DNA of 64,000 nucleotides, from positions 434,001 to 498,000 of the forward strand of contig NZ_QOCL01000009.1 in the NCBI RefSeq assembly GCF_004006665.1, in the 5' to 3' direction. The stretch's first letter is position 1, and each line of letters starts with the position of its first letter. Source of the stretch: Halobacteriovorax sp. HLS. GTDB taxonomy: Bacteria; Bdellovibrionota; Bacteriovoracia; Bacteriovoracales; Bacteriovoracaceae. Made by a program: the position numbers and the translations under genes. The notes beneath the pieces are model-generated. The model had not been told where the DNA came from, made no database searches, and worked only from the letters and a program-made list of their open reading frames with translations. This document shows, one piece after another, positions 1 through 7,787 of this stretch.

Positions 1-1
1 T

Positions 2-841
2 GCTGAAATTGAAGAAGAATTTAAATTAAGTGCAGACAGTTTTATAATGTTTCTAATTTTTAAATATTTTGCTTTAGATGATTTAAAAGGTAGTGAGTTA
101 GCTTCTCAACTGTATTGGAAGATTAGATATCCTTTTTCAAAACTTGACTTTTCTGAAGTCGAATGGATTATTTTTAATCAAGGATTTAATGAGAAATTTG
201 ATACGGTTGAAGACTTTATCTTGCTAAATAGCCATTTAAAGAGTCCTGAGGTTGTATTAGAATACGTTTCAAGTATGCATTCGTGCAATGTATCTTCTGA
301 GATTTGTTTTCGTTTTAAAGAGTACTTTGTAAATAAGTTCAATAATATTGATGAAATAAGTAAGTATAATTTTTCTACTAATGATAGGAAGTTTATTTAT
401 CTTTACTTAGTTAACCCTAAAAAAACAATTGCTTTACTCGAAAAAGCTGGCGTTGCTTCAGAAACATTAAAACTTTTCAAGAAGTACGTTAAGTTAGCTG
501 GAAGTGAAATATGGTCAGTTGGGTCAAGTAATAAGAATGGACAAGGAGGAACTTCTTTTCATTTTAAGTTAAAAGGTAACAAAGAAAAGAGCTTTTCGGT
601 CAATGTTAACTCAAGATATTTTTCTTTAAATGCTGTTAATGTAGATACGTCAAAAAATGATGACCTAGATATTGTTGTGAAAGTGGGTGATAGAATTTTA
701 GACTATAGACCAGGTGTTTTTTTGAATAAATATAATATTTGTAATGATATTTCAGATTGTCGTGTAACTATGACAATCAAAAATAGAAAAAGTAAGTCTG
801 TAAAAGTTTGGGTGGATCAGTTTTATGGTTCAGAAATATAA
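2..841 (+). CDS. Hypothetical protein, 5' end outside window
   Basis: The frame is open to the first bases of the window, so the gene very likely begins upstream; the first in-frame ATG visible (position 47) is probably internal. About 279 residues are visible. The N-terminal part is helical and rich in aromatic and charged residues. The last ~110 residues look beta-rich, with many Lys, Asn and Ser. I see no transmembrane segment and do not recognise a family. It is followed by a non-coding stretch before a sensor kinase gene on the same strand. No obvious terminator follows the stop codon. Confidence 0.7.
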   Translation, partial: AEIEEEFKLSADSFIMFLIFKYFALDDLKGSELASQLYWKIRYPFSKLDFSEVEWIIFNQGFNEKFDTVEDFILLNSHLKSPEVVLEYVSSMHSCNVSSEICFRFKEYFVNKFNNIDEISKYNFSTNDRKFIYLYLVNPKKTIALLEKAGVASETLKLFKKYVKLAGSEIWSVGSSNKNGQGGTSFHFKLKGNKEKSFSVNVNSRYFSLNAVNVDTSKNDDLDIVVKVGDRILDYRPGVFLNKYNICNDISDCRVTMTIKNRKSKSVKVWVDQFYGSEI

Positions 842-1072
842 TGGTCAAACCTGATTCTGAATTATTTATACTCCTAAATTATATAGGATAAGTTATTGTA
901 ATGGCTAAGTGGCTACTTTTTTAAAAAATCTGACCGATCTATGAACTCATGTGAAGTTCAATTAAATAATGTGAAATAGATAAAGTTTGCGAAGACGAGT
1001 TTTAATTCGTAAGTATTAAAAAAAAAAACGACGAGAGTTGAAATTGTTTAGCCACCGGTTAGTTCGGGAATA

Positions 1073-1146
1073 GTGACAATAAGTGTCTGCAATGAAAGAA
1101 TAAAGTAACGAAATCAACTTAGCAAATTTGGTACTCAAGAGTACTC
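1073..1146 (+). repeat. Composite intergenic repeat, copy 1
   Basis: Two blocks here recur nearby in non-coding DNA. The block at 1073-1106 matches 5169-5202 at about 29 of 34 positions, sharing GTGACAATAAGT and AATGAAAGAATA exactly. The block at 1127-1149 (TTTGGTACTC then AGTACTC) matches the reverse strand at 4308-4330 at about 20 of 23 positions. The second block can fold as GTACTC-AA-GAGTAC. This could be a decayed dispersed element or a small RNA family; no function can be assigned. Confidence 0.5.
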
Positions 1147-1168
1147 GAGCTTAGTTATAGTTTCATCT

Positions 1169-1201
1169 CATGATATTCCCATGACATGAATTGGTTATAA
1201 A
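1169..1201 (+). promoter_or_regulatory. Response-regulator operator and promoter of the kinase operon
   Basis: CATGA occurs at 1169, 1180 and 1185, giving CATGA-N6-CATGACATGA. The identical arrangement recurs at 3293-3313 before the next transcription unit. Direct repeats about 11 bases apart are what OmpR-family dimers bind. The repeats straddle the expected -35 zone of a -10 element TATAAA at 1196-1201. Six bases then separate that -10 from the ATG, so the mRNA would be leaderless. The sequence match is direct; its use by this regulator is inference. Confidence 0.6.
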
Positions 1202-1207
1202 ATAGCA

Positions 1208-2659
1208 ATGAAGCAAAAAATATCGCTTATCATATTCATTTTAGGGCTGGTTCTAGTGATTTTCTCGTTCACACTTAGAGAGTCATACGAAAAAGAGATG
1301 TATCAGTTATATATAAACCAGCAAAAAGATAGTCTTGTTAAGGGGTGGACAAAAAGCTGGCAAGATTACCTAGTGCAAAACTATAAGCAAGAATCTGACT
1401 CAAATGTTATTACAGTAAAGGTTGATCGCAATGGGAAGCTGGTTGATAAGAGTTTTTTCCCTACTAAATCAAAAAGTGAAAGTGACTGGAAGCAGTTCAA
1501 TTCATTATCTAAGGTTAATCAAAAGAAGTTTCTTGAGTCCCAACTAGAAAAGAAGGGGAGCTGGGATAAGGCACTAGCTGTTAAGAGGTTGTATTCTCTG
1601 GATGGTTCTTATCAATTCAAAGAACTTAGCCTTTATGAAATGACTCTTGTTGACCAAAAAATAAAAGAGTCGGTTTCACTCATCTTTACGCAATTAAAAA
1701 ATAAATCTGATTTTAGTAATATAGAAAATCGCTATACTTTTGATGATGTCTTAATGATCGCTGATAAAGATGGAGTTGTATCATTATCAGTTCCATCGCT
1801 AAACTATCTAACAAAGACGATGTTTCAAGCTTTTAGAAGTGATGCCAATGTTACTGAGATAGAGTTATCCACAAACCCTTTCAATATTCAAGTCAAGCAA
1901 GGGTTTAATCCTTTTAAGTTCAATTCTGTTAGAGAAAAAACTCTAATGGGGCTTGGTTTTGTCTTACTCTTTTTAGCTGTAGGACTTTATTTATTGGAAC
2001 TTAAAAATAAACGCTTAGAGGTACTTAAAAAGGTTAGCTTCCTAAATCAGCTTGTTCATGAAGTTAAAACGCCAATAACAGGAATAAGACTTAATTCTGA
2101 ATTACTTTTAAAGCATGGTCATGATGAAGAGTTAATTACAGCACTAATGAAGTCATCCAAGCGACTGAATGACTTTTTTGAAGATATTGTCCTGATAAAT
2201 AAGGTAGATAAATCTCTAAATCTTTCGAGATTAAGTCTATCTGAGTTTCAGGATTACTTAGATGAAATAGTTTCTGAGTTTAAAAACAAGGTCGTTATAA
2301 CCAATTTTATTCAAGATTCGGTAAATATTGATAAGGGTAGATTAAGAGTCGTTCTTAGAAACTTACTTAAAAATGCCATTAGATATGGGAAACGTGGGAC
2401 ATTAAAAACAGAGTTGTCAGATAATATTTTGAAGTTTCAAGTCCAAGATGAAGGTCCAGGAATTGACTTGAATGATAGTGGGAAAATTTTTGAAGAGTTC
2501 TACCGTGCAACATCAGCTAAGAACACATCACCAGATGGCCTTGGAATTGGCCTATCTATTGTAAAGAATTTAGTGACTCAAATGAATGGTGAGATTGAGC
2601 TAAAGAATCCAGGAAAGGAGCATGCTCTCTTTGAATTAAGGGTTAAGAATGAGTCATAA
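1208..2659 (+). CDS. Membrane-bound sensor histidine kinase
   Basis: This is a 483-residue two-component sensor kinase. A transmembrane segment near residues 7-23 is followed by a periplasmic sensor region of about 220 residues with no recognised domain, and a second transmembrane segment near 246-263. The dimerisation domain carries the phospho-acceptor in LVHEVKTPI (His284). The ATPase domain shows the N box (RNLLKNAIRYG), DEGPGIDL, an F box (FEEFYR) and GLGIGLSIV. The gene overlaps the response regulator by 11 bases, so the pair is co-translated. The ATG at 1208 has no Shine-Dalgarno sequence and follows a -10 element by six bases. The signal it senses is unknown. Confidence 0.93.
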   Translation: MKQKISLIIFILGLVLVIFSFTLRESYEKEMYQLYINQQKDSLVKGWTKSWQDYLVQNYKQESDSNVITVKVDRNGKLVDKSFFPTKSKSESDWKQFNSLSKVNQKKFLESQLEKKGSWDKALAVKRLYSLDGSYQFKELSLYEMTLVDQKIKESVSLIFTQLKNKSDFSNIENRYTFDDVLMIADKDGVVSLSVPSLNYLTKTMFQAFRSDANVTEIELSTNPFNIQVKQGFNPFKFNSVREKTLMGLGFVLLFLAVGLYLLELKNKRLEVLKKVSFLNQLVHEVKTPITGIRLNSELLLKHGHDEELITALMKSSKRLNDFFEDIVLINKVDKSLNLSRLSLSEFQDYLDEIVSEFKNKVVITNFIQDSVNIDKGRLRVVLRNLLKNAIRYGKRGTLKTELSDNILKFQVQDEGPGIDLNDSGKIFEEFYRATSAKNTSPDGLGIGLSIVKNLVTQMNGEIELKNPGKEHALFELRVKNES

Positions 2660-3308
2660 AATACTAGTTATTGAAGATGATGAGAATATTCAATTAGGAC
2701 TTAAAAAGGCATTAGAAGCTGAATCTTTTATTGTTGAACAGGCTCTTGACGGTGAGGATGGAGTTTATCTTGCTAGAACTATTGCACCTGATTTAGTAAT
2801 TTTAGACATTATGATGCCTTTCATGAATGGTTTTGAAGTCATTTCAGAATTAAGAGGTGAAGGAAGTGAGATTCCAATAATTGTTCTTTCTGCAAGAGTT
2901 GAAACTGGGGATAAAGTCCGTGGCCTCAAATTAGGGGCGGATGACTATATGGAAAAACCTTTTGCTCTTGAAGAGTTACTTGCAAGAGTTCATCGCAAAT
3001 TAGGATCTTCAGTCAAAGAAGATGTCGTATTTGGAGAGTTTAATTACAGCTTAAAAACGTCTACCTTGAGAAAGTCAGATTCAGCGATTGAACTTTCAGG
3101 AAAAGAGATAAAACTAATAGAGTTTCTTTTAAAACGAGATGGACAAGTTGTTAATAGAGAACAGATTATTTCTGCGGTTTGGGGAAGTTCTTATGATGGA
3201 ACTGATCGAACAGTAGATAACTTCATATTGGGCCTTCGGAAAAAGATTGGGAAAGAGCATTTAGTAACAGTAAGGGGACTTGGCTATAGGTTCATGACAA
3301 AACCATGA
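2649..3308 (+). CDS. OmpR/PhoB-family response regulator
   Basis: This 219-residue regulator has a receiver domain (residues 3-115) with the acidic pair E9-D10-D11, the phosphorylation site Asp53 in LVILDIMMP, the switch residue in VLSAR and the conserved Lys in EKPF. A winged-helix DNA-binding domain follows (about 125-218; KLIEFLLKRDGQVVNREQI and TVRGLGYRF). It overlaps the sensor kinase gene by 11 bases. A likely binding site covers its own last codons and the start of the following intergenic region, and the same site lies before the kinase gene. Autoregulation plus control of the downstream secreted protein is therefore the simplest model. Confidence 0.95.
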   Translation: MSHKILVIEDDENIQLGLKKALEAESFIVEQALDGEDGVYLARTIAPDLVILDIMMPFMNGFEVISELRGEGSEIPIIVLSARVETGDKVRGLKLGADDYMEKPFALEELLARVHRKLGSSVKEDVVFGEFNYSLKTSTLRKSDSAIELSGKEIKLIEFLLKRDGQVVNREQIISAVWGSSYDGTDRTVDNFILGLRKKIGKEHLVTVRGLGYRFMTKP

Positions 3309-3347
3309 CATGACCGTGAAATTGTGGGGATAGAGACATTCGATAAT
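3293..3347 (+). promoter_or_regulatory. Second response-regulator operator and promoter
   Basis: CATGA at 3293, 3304 and 3309 repeats exactly the arrangement found at 1169-1189 (CATGA-N6-CATGACATGA). It overlaps the last codons of the regulator gene. A -10-like GATAAT lies at 3342-3347, and AGGAG at 3373-3377 precedes the ATG at 3384. Here the operator sits about 28 bases upstream of the -10, whereas before the kinase it sits 6 bases upstream, so the activation geometry would differ. Confidence 0.55.
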
Positions 3348-3383
3348 GGTTTTAACAACAAATCACTTATCGAGGAGAATAGA

Positions 3384-4268
3384 ATGAAAAAAATGATTAC
3401 AGTTACATTACTTGGCGTTGGAATGAATGTATTTGCTAACGGACTTGATGTTGCGCACCGATACCAAGATGCAATGGATGCTCATAAGGTTGAGCAAAAC
3501 ACCTCGCGGGCTAAAGTTATTCTTGAAGATATTCTTGGTGACATATCTAATGATCACCCATTATTTGAAGATATTTATAAGTCCTACCTTGAGTATAATG
3601 GTATGAAATCTAGTGATGACCTAGAAAAGGCCATTAAATTTGCAACAGGAAGAAAAGAATCAACATACTGTAAGGGTGTGGGTCTTGTTCACTCAAAACT
3701 ATTTCACAATGATAATACTGAATCTACATTAATTTTAGGTAATGGAAATAGATCATTCTTAGATAAAGATGCATATTCAGTAATGCATGAAGGAAGATGG
3801 ACTTATCAAGTTGATACTGGCTATAGAAAGCCTGTTAAGAGTGAAGTATGGATTAACTCTAGTGGCGAGAATCACTATGACATTCAAGAATTAAGACAAA
3901 GAGAGAACGGTAGAGATAAGGGTAAATACACTGCTAAATGGAGAGATGGGTCTATGTCATCATCTACGAGCAGTAATGGAAGTCCTAAAGAACCAATTCC
4001 GATGTTTTTAGGCATGGATCTTCATAGATGGGGAAATAGTGATCTTGGTTATAGAATTAATTTTAAAGTTGGAGAGACTGATAAGACTAACTCAGGTGAA
4101 GCTACATTTGGTCATGGAAGAATTCAACTAAGTGGTGAAAGGACTGTTAAAAAGCATCTTAAAAAGTACAGCGTAAAAGACTTTGATAACAAAGAAAGAA
4201 ATTATAGTGACTGCTTCCTAGTTGAAACTAAAGTTAAGTTTGCTGGGATTGAAAGAAGAAAAAAGTAA
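3384..4268 (+). CDS. Secreted protein, probable two-component target
   Basis: This 294-residue protein starts with a signal peptide (MKKMITVTLLGVGMNVFANG). I chose the ATG at 3384 because AGGAG lies just upstream; the longer GTG reading from 3324 would run through the promoter. The mature part is charged and polar, with an N-terminal helical section and a C-terminal beta-rich section ending in a basic tail. Two cysteines (in TYCKGVG and SDCFLVE) could form a disulphide. I do not recognise the family. It lies right after the two-component genes, behind the shared operator, and ends with a strong terminator. Confidence 0.8.
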   Translation: MKKMITVTLLGVGMNVFANGLDVAHRYQDAMDAHKVEQNTSRAKVILEDILGDISNDHPLFEDIYKSYLEYNGMKSSDDLEKAIKFATGRKESTYCKGVGLVHSKLFHNDNTESTLILGNGNRSFLDKDAYSVMHEGRWTYQVDTGYRKPVKSEVWINSSGENHYDIQELRQRENGRDKGKYTAKWRDGSMSSSTSSNGSPKEPIPMFLGMDLHRWGNSDLGYRINFKVGETDKTNSGEATFGHGRIQLSGERTVKKHLKKYSVKDFDNKERNYSDCFLVETKVKFAGIERRKK

Positions 4269-4279
4269 CTTATATTCTT

Positions 4280-4308
4280 AGGCGAGATCTTCGAGACTCG
4301 CCTTTTTC
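4280..4308 (+). terminator. Rho-independent terminator
   Basis: AGGCGAG (4280-4286) pairs perfectly with CTCGCCT (4297-4303) and runs into a T tract. It lies 11 bases after the stop codon of the secreted protein gene and closes the two-component locus. Confidence 0.85.
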
Positions 4309-4330
4309 TAGAGTACTTCGAGTACCAAAT
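4308..4330 (-). repeat. Intergenic repeat block, inverted copy
   Basis: Read on the minus strand this gives TTTGGTACTCGA-AGTACTC, matching 1127-1149 on the plus strand at about 20 of 23 positions. It begins directly after the terminator. A short stretch at 5212-5225 (GACACTC then TTGGT) resembles the flank of this copy. Confidence 0.45.
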
Positions 4331-4524
4331 GAGTGTCATTCCATAGAATAGAATGTACTTGAATTAAATAGAACGAAAATGCGAATTCCTATAATTAATT
4401 AATGATCCTAGCGTTTTTAAGAATTTAGATTATCTATTTGTTAATAATCTGGTAGTTCGGGCATTCTACATCGTCTTGATATTATAATTGCGAAGAATTA
4501 ATCAGCTCATACATAATAAAATAT

Positions 4525-5052
4525 TTAAATTAAATCTCTAAAATATTTAGGAATTTTATAATCCTTTAAGTCTTTAGGAATGAAAAACCTTTCTTGCTGA
4601 TTAAATAAATCGGCAGAAAGGTTTTTGTTATTTCGTGGCTCAGAATCTTGTGGATCTTTTGAGTTCACATCTACAAATATTAAGGGCATTGATAGGTCAT
4701 CAATAGATTCTTTTAGAATCATTAATTTACTATTTAGACTGTAAGGAGGTTTATAAAGTACAAACTCTTCAATATGTTCTTTTGGAATAACACCTGAAAA
4801 ACAAAGTCCATACTTACACGCGTGACTTTGCTCTCTCATATAAAGTTGTAATAGGTTGTTCTCGGATGACTTCAAGTCATCAATCCAAATATATTCAATA
4901 TAATTCTTTGGAAATAAAACAAATTGTGCACTTGTGCCCTGGCCTTTGTGACACCTCGGCCCATAAAGTATAAATCCTTGTTTAAGAAGCTCTTCTTTTT
5001 GAGGAAAAGATTCATCAATAAGTGTAAAATAGTGATTGAGTGCCATCGTCAC
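4525..5052 (-). CDS. Glyoxalase/VOC-like hypothetical protein
   Basis: This 175-residue cytoplasmic protein has no signal peptide. The N-terminal region (ALNHYFTLID, GPRCHKGQGT, then YIEYIWI) resembles the first beta-alpha-beta-beta unit of glyoxalase-like (VOC) proteins, where a His-Gly-x-Gly-Thr loop precedes a strand carrying Glu. The C-terminal half is less typical. The GTG at 5052 is preferred because GAGG sits seven bases before it; an in-frame ATG two codons later is the alternative. It stands alone between non-coding stretches. The family call is tentative. Confidence 0.5.
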   Translation of the reverse strand: MTMALNHYFTLIDESFPQKEELLKQGFILYGPRCHKGQGTSAQFVLFPKNYIEYIWIDDLKSSENNLLQLYMREQSHACKYGLCFSGVIPKEHIEEFVLYKPPYSLNSKLMILKESIDDLSMPLIFVDVNSKDPQDSEPRNNKNLSADLFNQQERFFIPKDLKDYKIPKYFRDLI

Positions 5053-5382
5053 AAAATAACCTCGTGAAAGTGTAATAACTAAAAACGATTATCTCAATTT
5101 GGCTACGAATTATAAAGCTTTAAGTGAGTGTTATTTATTATAAGTTTCGAATGTTCAGTTAAGCCTTCGTGACAATAAGTATTTGAAATGAAAGAATATA
5201 ATTATTTTTTAAGACACTCTTGGTTCTGATATAAATAATAGAATGACTGAAAAAAACAAAAGTATTAGCTTATATTTATCGTGAGTACAAAGGTGATTTT
5301 CAAGCTCTTGTCTTAGATCACCCAAGTTTTTTTTTTGAGCAAAATCTATAAGTACCATCAGTGTTTTTTAAAAAGGTTAAAG
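5053..5382. other. Non-coding stretch with repeat and possible gene remnant
   Basis: These 330 bases contain the second copy of the intergenic repeat at 5169-5202. Near 5243-5340 there is a short peptide-like reading: MTEKNKSISLYLS ends in a stop, and a shift of frame would continue as EYKGDFQALVLDHPS before another stop. This looks more like a decayed gene start than an active gene. Nothing else is recognisable. Confidence 0.4.
5169..5203 (+). repeat. Composite intergenic repeat, copy 2
   Basis: About 29 of 34 positions match 1073-1106, with GTGACAATAAGT and AATGAAAGAATA identical and the differences clustered between and after them. Both copies lie in non-coding DNA within 4.1 kb of each other in the same orientation. 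Confidence 0.5.
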
Positions 5383-5730
5383 ATGATTAAAGGTATTATT
5401 ACAAGTCTCATGTTTGTGGATAGTATACAAGAAAGTAGAGACTTTTATTGTCGCTTATTTAATATCGAACCATTTGAAGAAGATAAACTATTTTGTTCCT
5501 TCAAGTTCGCAAATACATACTTTAATCTTCATCTTGCTGATGAGAAATCTCCTAAGTCTAGAGGAGGTACTGTTGTATATTTGCATGTAGAGGATATCGA
5601 TGTATTTATAGATAATGCCAAACTATTAGATATGAAGATTTATAGAGGACCACTTATAGTAGAAGAAATTGGTCGAACTATATGTCAACTTGAAGATCCT
5701 TTTGGTAATATTATAGGTATTGAGGGATAG
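5383..5730 (+). CDS. VOC family (glyoxalase/dioxygenase-like) protein
   Basis: This is a 115-residue single VOC module with two beta-alpha-beta-beta-beta units (MIKGIITSLMFVDSIQESRDFY and VVYLHVEDIDVFI). It ends in the typical CQLEDPFGNIIGIEG, where the Glu is a usual metal ligand. I chose the ATG at 5383, with AAAAGG upstream, over a TTG 48 bases earlier because the homology begins here. Such small proteins are lyases, isomerases, resistance binders or unknown; the substrate cannot be told. A HIT-family gene follows 33 bases downstream and may be co-transcribed. Confidence 0.8.
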   Translation: MIKGIITSLMFVDSIQESRDFYCRLFNIEPFEEDKLFCSFKFANTYFNLHLADEKSPKSRGGTVVYLHVEDIDVFIDNAKLLDMKIYRGPLIVEEIGRTICQLEDPFGNIIGIEG

Positions 5731-5763
5731 TAAGCATCTTTACTTAGTGAATTAGGAGAGAAC

Positions 5764-6189
5764 TTGGAAGATTGTATATTTTGCAAAATTTTAAAAGAAG
5801 AGGCACCGGCCAGCTTTGTTTTTAGAGGAGATAGAGTCAGTGCATTTATGGACTTAAATCCTATAAATAAAGGACATGTTCTAGTAGTACCTAATGAACA
5901 TCATAAAAGATTTTCTAGTATCGACAATGAAACAGTTGGTGAAATGTTTAAAACTGCGCAAGTAATTCTGAAGTCTATTGAGAGCTCTAGGATACCTTGC
6001 GAAGGTGCAAATCTCTTTGTTTCTGATGGTGAAGTTGCAGGTCAAGAACCACCACATACACACTTGCATATAGCTCCACGATTTAAAGGTGATGGATATC
6101 GTATGGGATTTTCTGGTACTGCTGCTGATGAGTCGCCAAGAAATAAGCTAGACGAAACTGCTCGTTTGATCGTTGCAAATTTGTCATGA
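5764..6189 (+). CDS. HIT family nucleotide hydrolase/transferase
   Basis: This 141-residue histidine-triad protein has the signature His98-Thr-His100-Leu-His102 (HTHLHIAPR) near the C-terminus and the early CIFC pair (Cys4, Cys7) that helps bind zinc in the Hint/HinT-like branch. HIT proteins cleave phosphoramidate or phosphoanhydride bonds in nucleotides such as AMP-lysine. The start is a TTG at 5764, supported by AGGAG at 5754-5758 and by the family's usual N-terminus. Its neighbours are a VOC protein and an MccF-like peptidase. MccF also acts on aminoacyl nucleotides, so a shared detoxifying context is possible but only inferred. Confidence 0.9.
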   Translation: MEDCIFCKILKEEAPASFVFRGDRVSAFMDLNPINKGHVLVVPNEHHKRFSSIDNETVGEMFKTAQVILKSIESSRIPCEGANLFVSDGEVAGQEPPHTHLHIAPRFKGDGYRMGFSGTAADESPRNKLDETARLIVANLS

Positions 6190-6249
6190 ATTTCGAATCC
6201 TAAAATTTAGTAACTTAATTGTCACAAATATATAAAAACAGGAACCAAA

Positions 6250-7287
6250 ATGGCTAAACTACTAAAACCAAAGTCTCTTTCAATTGGCGATACTATAGGA
6301 ATTTTTACACCATCTTATCCGGCGTACATTCTAAATGAAGAAAAATTCCAATTAGGAATTAAAGTTATTCAAGATCTGGGCTTCAAAGTTAAACTAGGAA
6401 GTTTAACAGATCAAAGGGCGAATGAAGGTTATAGACCAGCAAGTGGTAAGGCAAGGGCCGATGAGTTTATGGCCTTATATAGAGACCCCGATGTTCGTTG
6501 CTTAATTGCGACGCTTGGTGGGATGAATTCAAATAGTATGATTCCTTACTTAGATTTTGAATATATTAGAAATAATCCTAAGATCGTTTGTGGCTATAGT
6601 GATGTGACTTCACTCCACTTAAGTATTCTTCATTATAGTGGACTAAGTACTTTCTATGGTCCTGCAATAATGAGTTGGTTTAGTGAATGGCCCAAGGGTG
6701 AGTTAGAGACTATTGAGAGTTTTTTGTCTGCTGTTTCTAAAGATACTGTTTACCCTCGTGACTTAACACCTTTTGATAAGTGGTCGAATCATTTTAGAGA
6801 CTGGTCAGATGGTAGTTGGAAGACACAGAAAAGAAAATGGGAGAATAATAGTGGATGGAAAGTTCTATCGACTGGCGATGTGACAGGGGAGATTGTTGTT
6901 TGTAATCTAAATACGCTCATCTCAGCAGCAGGCACAGAGTACTTTCCTAATGTAAAGAATCGAATTCTACTAATTGAAGAGATGGCAGCGCCTTATTCCA
7001 AAGAAGAGAGAAGCTTGACACAGCTAAAGCTCATGGGAGTTTTTGATGAAATTTCTGGTCTTATTATTGGTAAGCCTGAAGTTCCAAATAGTGAAAATGC
7101 ACCGTTTGATATGAATGAATTAATAATGGAGATAGTAGGTAAAAGAGACTATCCAATTGTTTCGGAGTTTGATTTGTCCCATACGTGCCCAATGCATACG
7201 CTTGCTCAACTTAGTAAAGTTCAACTTATTGCTAAGGGGAATTATGATGTTACCTTTAAGATATTGGAAAGAATGACGCTTGATTAA
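6250..7287 (+). CDS. S66 serine peptidase, MccF-like
   Basis: At 345 residues this matches MccF/LD-carboxypeptidase length. The nucleophile is Ser117 in CGYSDVTSLH, the acid is Glu243 in LLIEEM and the base is His311 in LSHTC. This spacing is almost identical to that of the E. coli microcin C7 immunity peptidase MccF. The MccF-type loop GGMNSN is also present. MccF hydrolyses the acyl-sulfamoyl or phosphoramidate-linked adenylates of microcin C; cytoplasmic LdcA instead trims muropeptides. No microcin genes are nearby, so a stand-alone detoxification role is likely. GGAACC precedes the ATG at 6250. Confidence 0.88.
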   Translation: MAKLLKPKSLSIGDTIGIFTPSYPAYILNEEKFQLGIKVIQDLGFKVKLGSLTDQRANEGYRPASGKARADEFMALYRDPDVRCLIATLGGMNSNSMIPYLDFEYIRNNPKIVCGYSDVTSLHLSILHYSGLSTFYGPAIMSWFSEWPKGELETIESFLSAVSKDTVYPRDLTPFDKWSNHFRDWSDGSWKTQKRKWENNSGWKVLSTGDVTGEIVVCNLNTLISAAGTEYFPNVKNRILLIEEMAAPYSKEERSLTQLKLMGVFDEISGLIIGKPEVPNSENAPFDMNELIMEIVGKRDYPIVSEFDLSHTCPMHTLAQLSKVQLIAKGNYDVTFKILERMTLD

Positions 7288-7338
7288 CATTATTTGTAGT
7301 ATATTCTAAACTTTTCATTTCACAATCTGTTTGCTAGC

Positions 7339-7370
7339 TTGACTCTGTACCATAGTACGGAGTGTATAGT
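7339..7370 (+). promoter_or_regulatory. MerR-type operator-promoter of the arsenic operon
   Basis: TTGACT (7339-7344) and TATAGT (7365-7370) are separated by 20 bases, longer than the 17 optimal for RNA polymerase. A dyad lies between them: ACTCTGTAC (7342-7350), CATA, then GTACGGAGT (7355-7363), with a single mismatch. This overlong spacer with a central dyad is the hallmark of MerR-family activation by DNA distortion, and the ACTC/GAGT ends match ZntR-type sites. Six bases after the -10 comes the ATG of the regulator. Confidence 0.88.
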
Positions 7371-7376
7371 ATGAAT

Positions 7377-7778
7377 ATGAATGAAGCCCTAACGATTGGA
7401 AAACTTGCCGTCGCATCAAATGTAAATGTAGAAACTGTTCGCTACTATGAGAGAACAGGTATACTTAAGCAACCTAAGAAACAAGGTAGCTTTCGTTACT
7501 ATTCGCAAGATTACGTGCTGAGAATAAAGTTTATTAAGCGATCTCAAGAGTTAGGATTTACTTTAAAAGAGACTAAAGAACTCTTAGATTTGAGAATTAA
7601 AGATCAGGCGAAATGCAGTGATATTCTGAATAAGACTGAAGAAAAAATCAGTGAAATAAATAAAAAAATTAAAGACTTAAAAAAAATGAAGAGATCTCTA
7701 GAAGGATTAGCTAATTGTTGTGTTGATGAAAATCAACCTTTAAGCGACTGTCCTATTCTAGATTGTTTTATCTCTTAG
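7377..7778 (+). CDS. MerR-family metal(loid)-responsive regulator
   Basis: This is a 133-residue MerR protein with an N-terminal winged helix (LTIGKLAVASNVNVETVRYYERTG), a coiled-coil dimerisation helix, and the effector-loop cysteines Cys80, Cys114, Cys115, Cys125 and Cys130. The spacing closely follows the Zn/Cd/Pb/Hg sensors: ZntR uses Cys79, Cys114, Cys115 and Cys124. It is the first gene of an operon with arsC, acr3 and arsH, where an ArsR repressor is usual, so the true inducer (arsenite or a divalent metal) is open. The ATG at 7377 is preferred. The earlier GTG lies inside the operator, and the predicted +1 coincides with this ATG. Confidence 0.9.
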   Translation: MNEALTIGKLAVASNVNVETVRYYERTGILKQPKKQGSFRYYSQDYVLRIKFIKRSQELGFTLKETKELLDLRIKDQAKCSDILNKTEEKISEINKKIKDLKKMKRSLEGLANCCVDENQPLSDCPILDCFIS

Positions 7779-7787
7779 AGGATCATT

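Larger units (their letters stand above)
842..1207. other. Non-coding stretch before the sensor kinase
   Basis: No convincing gene is present in these 366 bases. Roughly the last 135 bases hold a repeat block shared with positions 4308-5203 and then the response-regulator operator and promoter of the kinase gene, listed separately. The first part is AT-rich with a long A run near 1018-1028 and shows nothing else that I can name. Confidence 0.6.

Noticed and set aside
1018-1045. A minus-strand terminator at the A run near 1018-1028, by analogy with 58274-58316.
   Set aside because: No stable stem precedes the T run on the minus strand, and no minus-strand gene ends there.
7362-7376. GTG (7362) or ATG (7371) as start of the MerR-type regulator.
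   Set aside because: Both lie inside the operator, spacer or region before the predicted transcription start; the MerR fold begins at the ATG at 7377 context.
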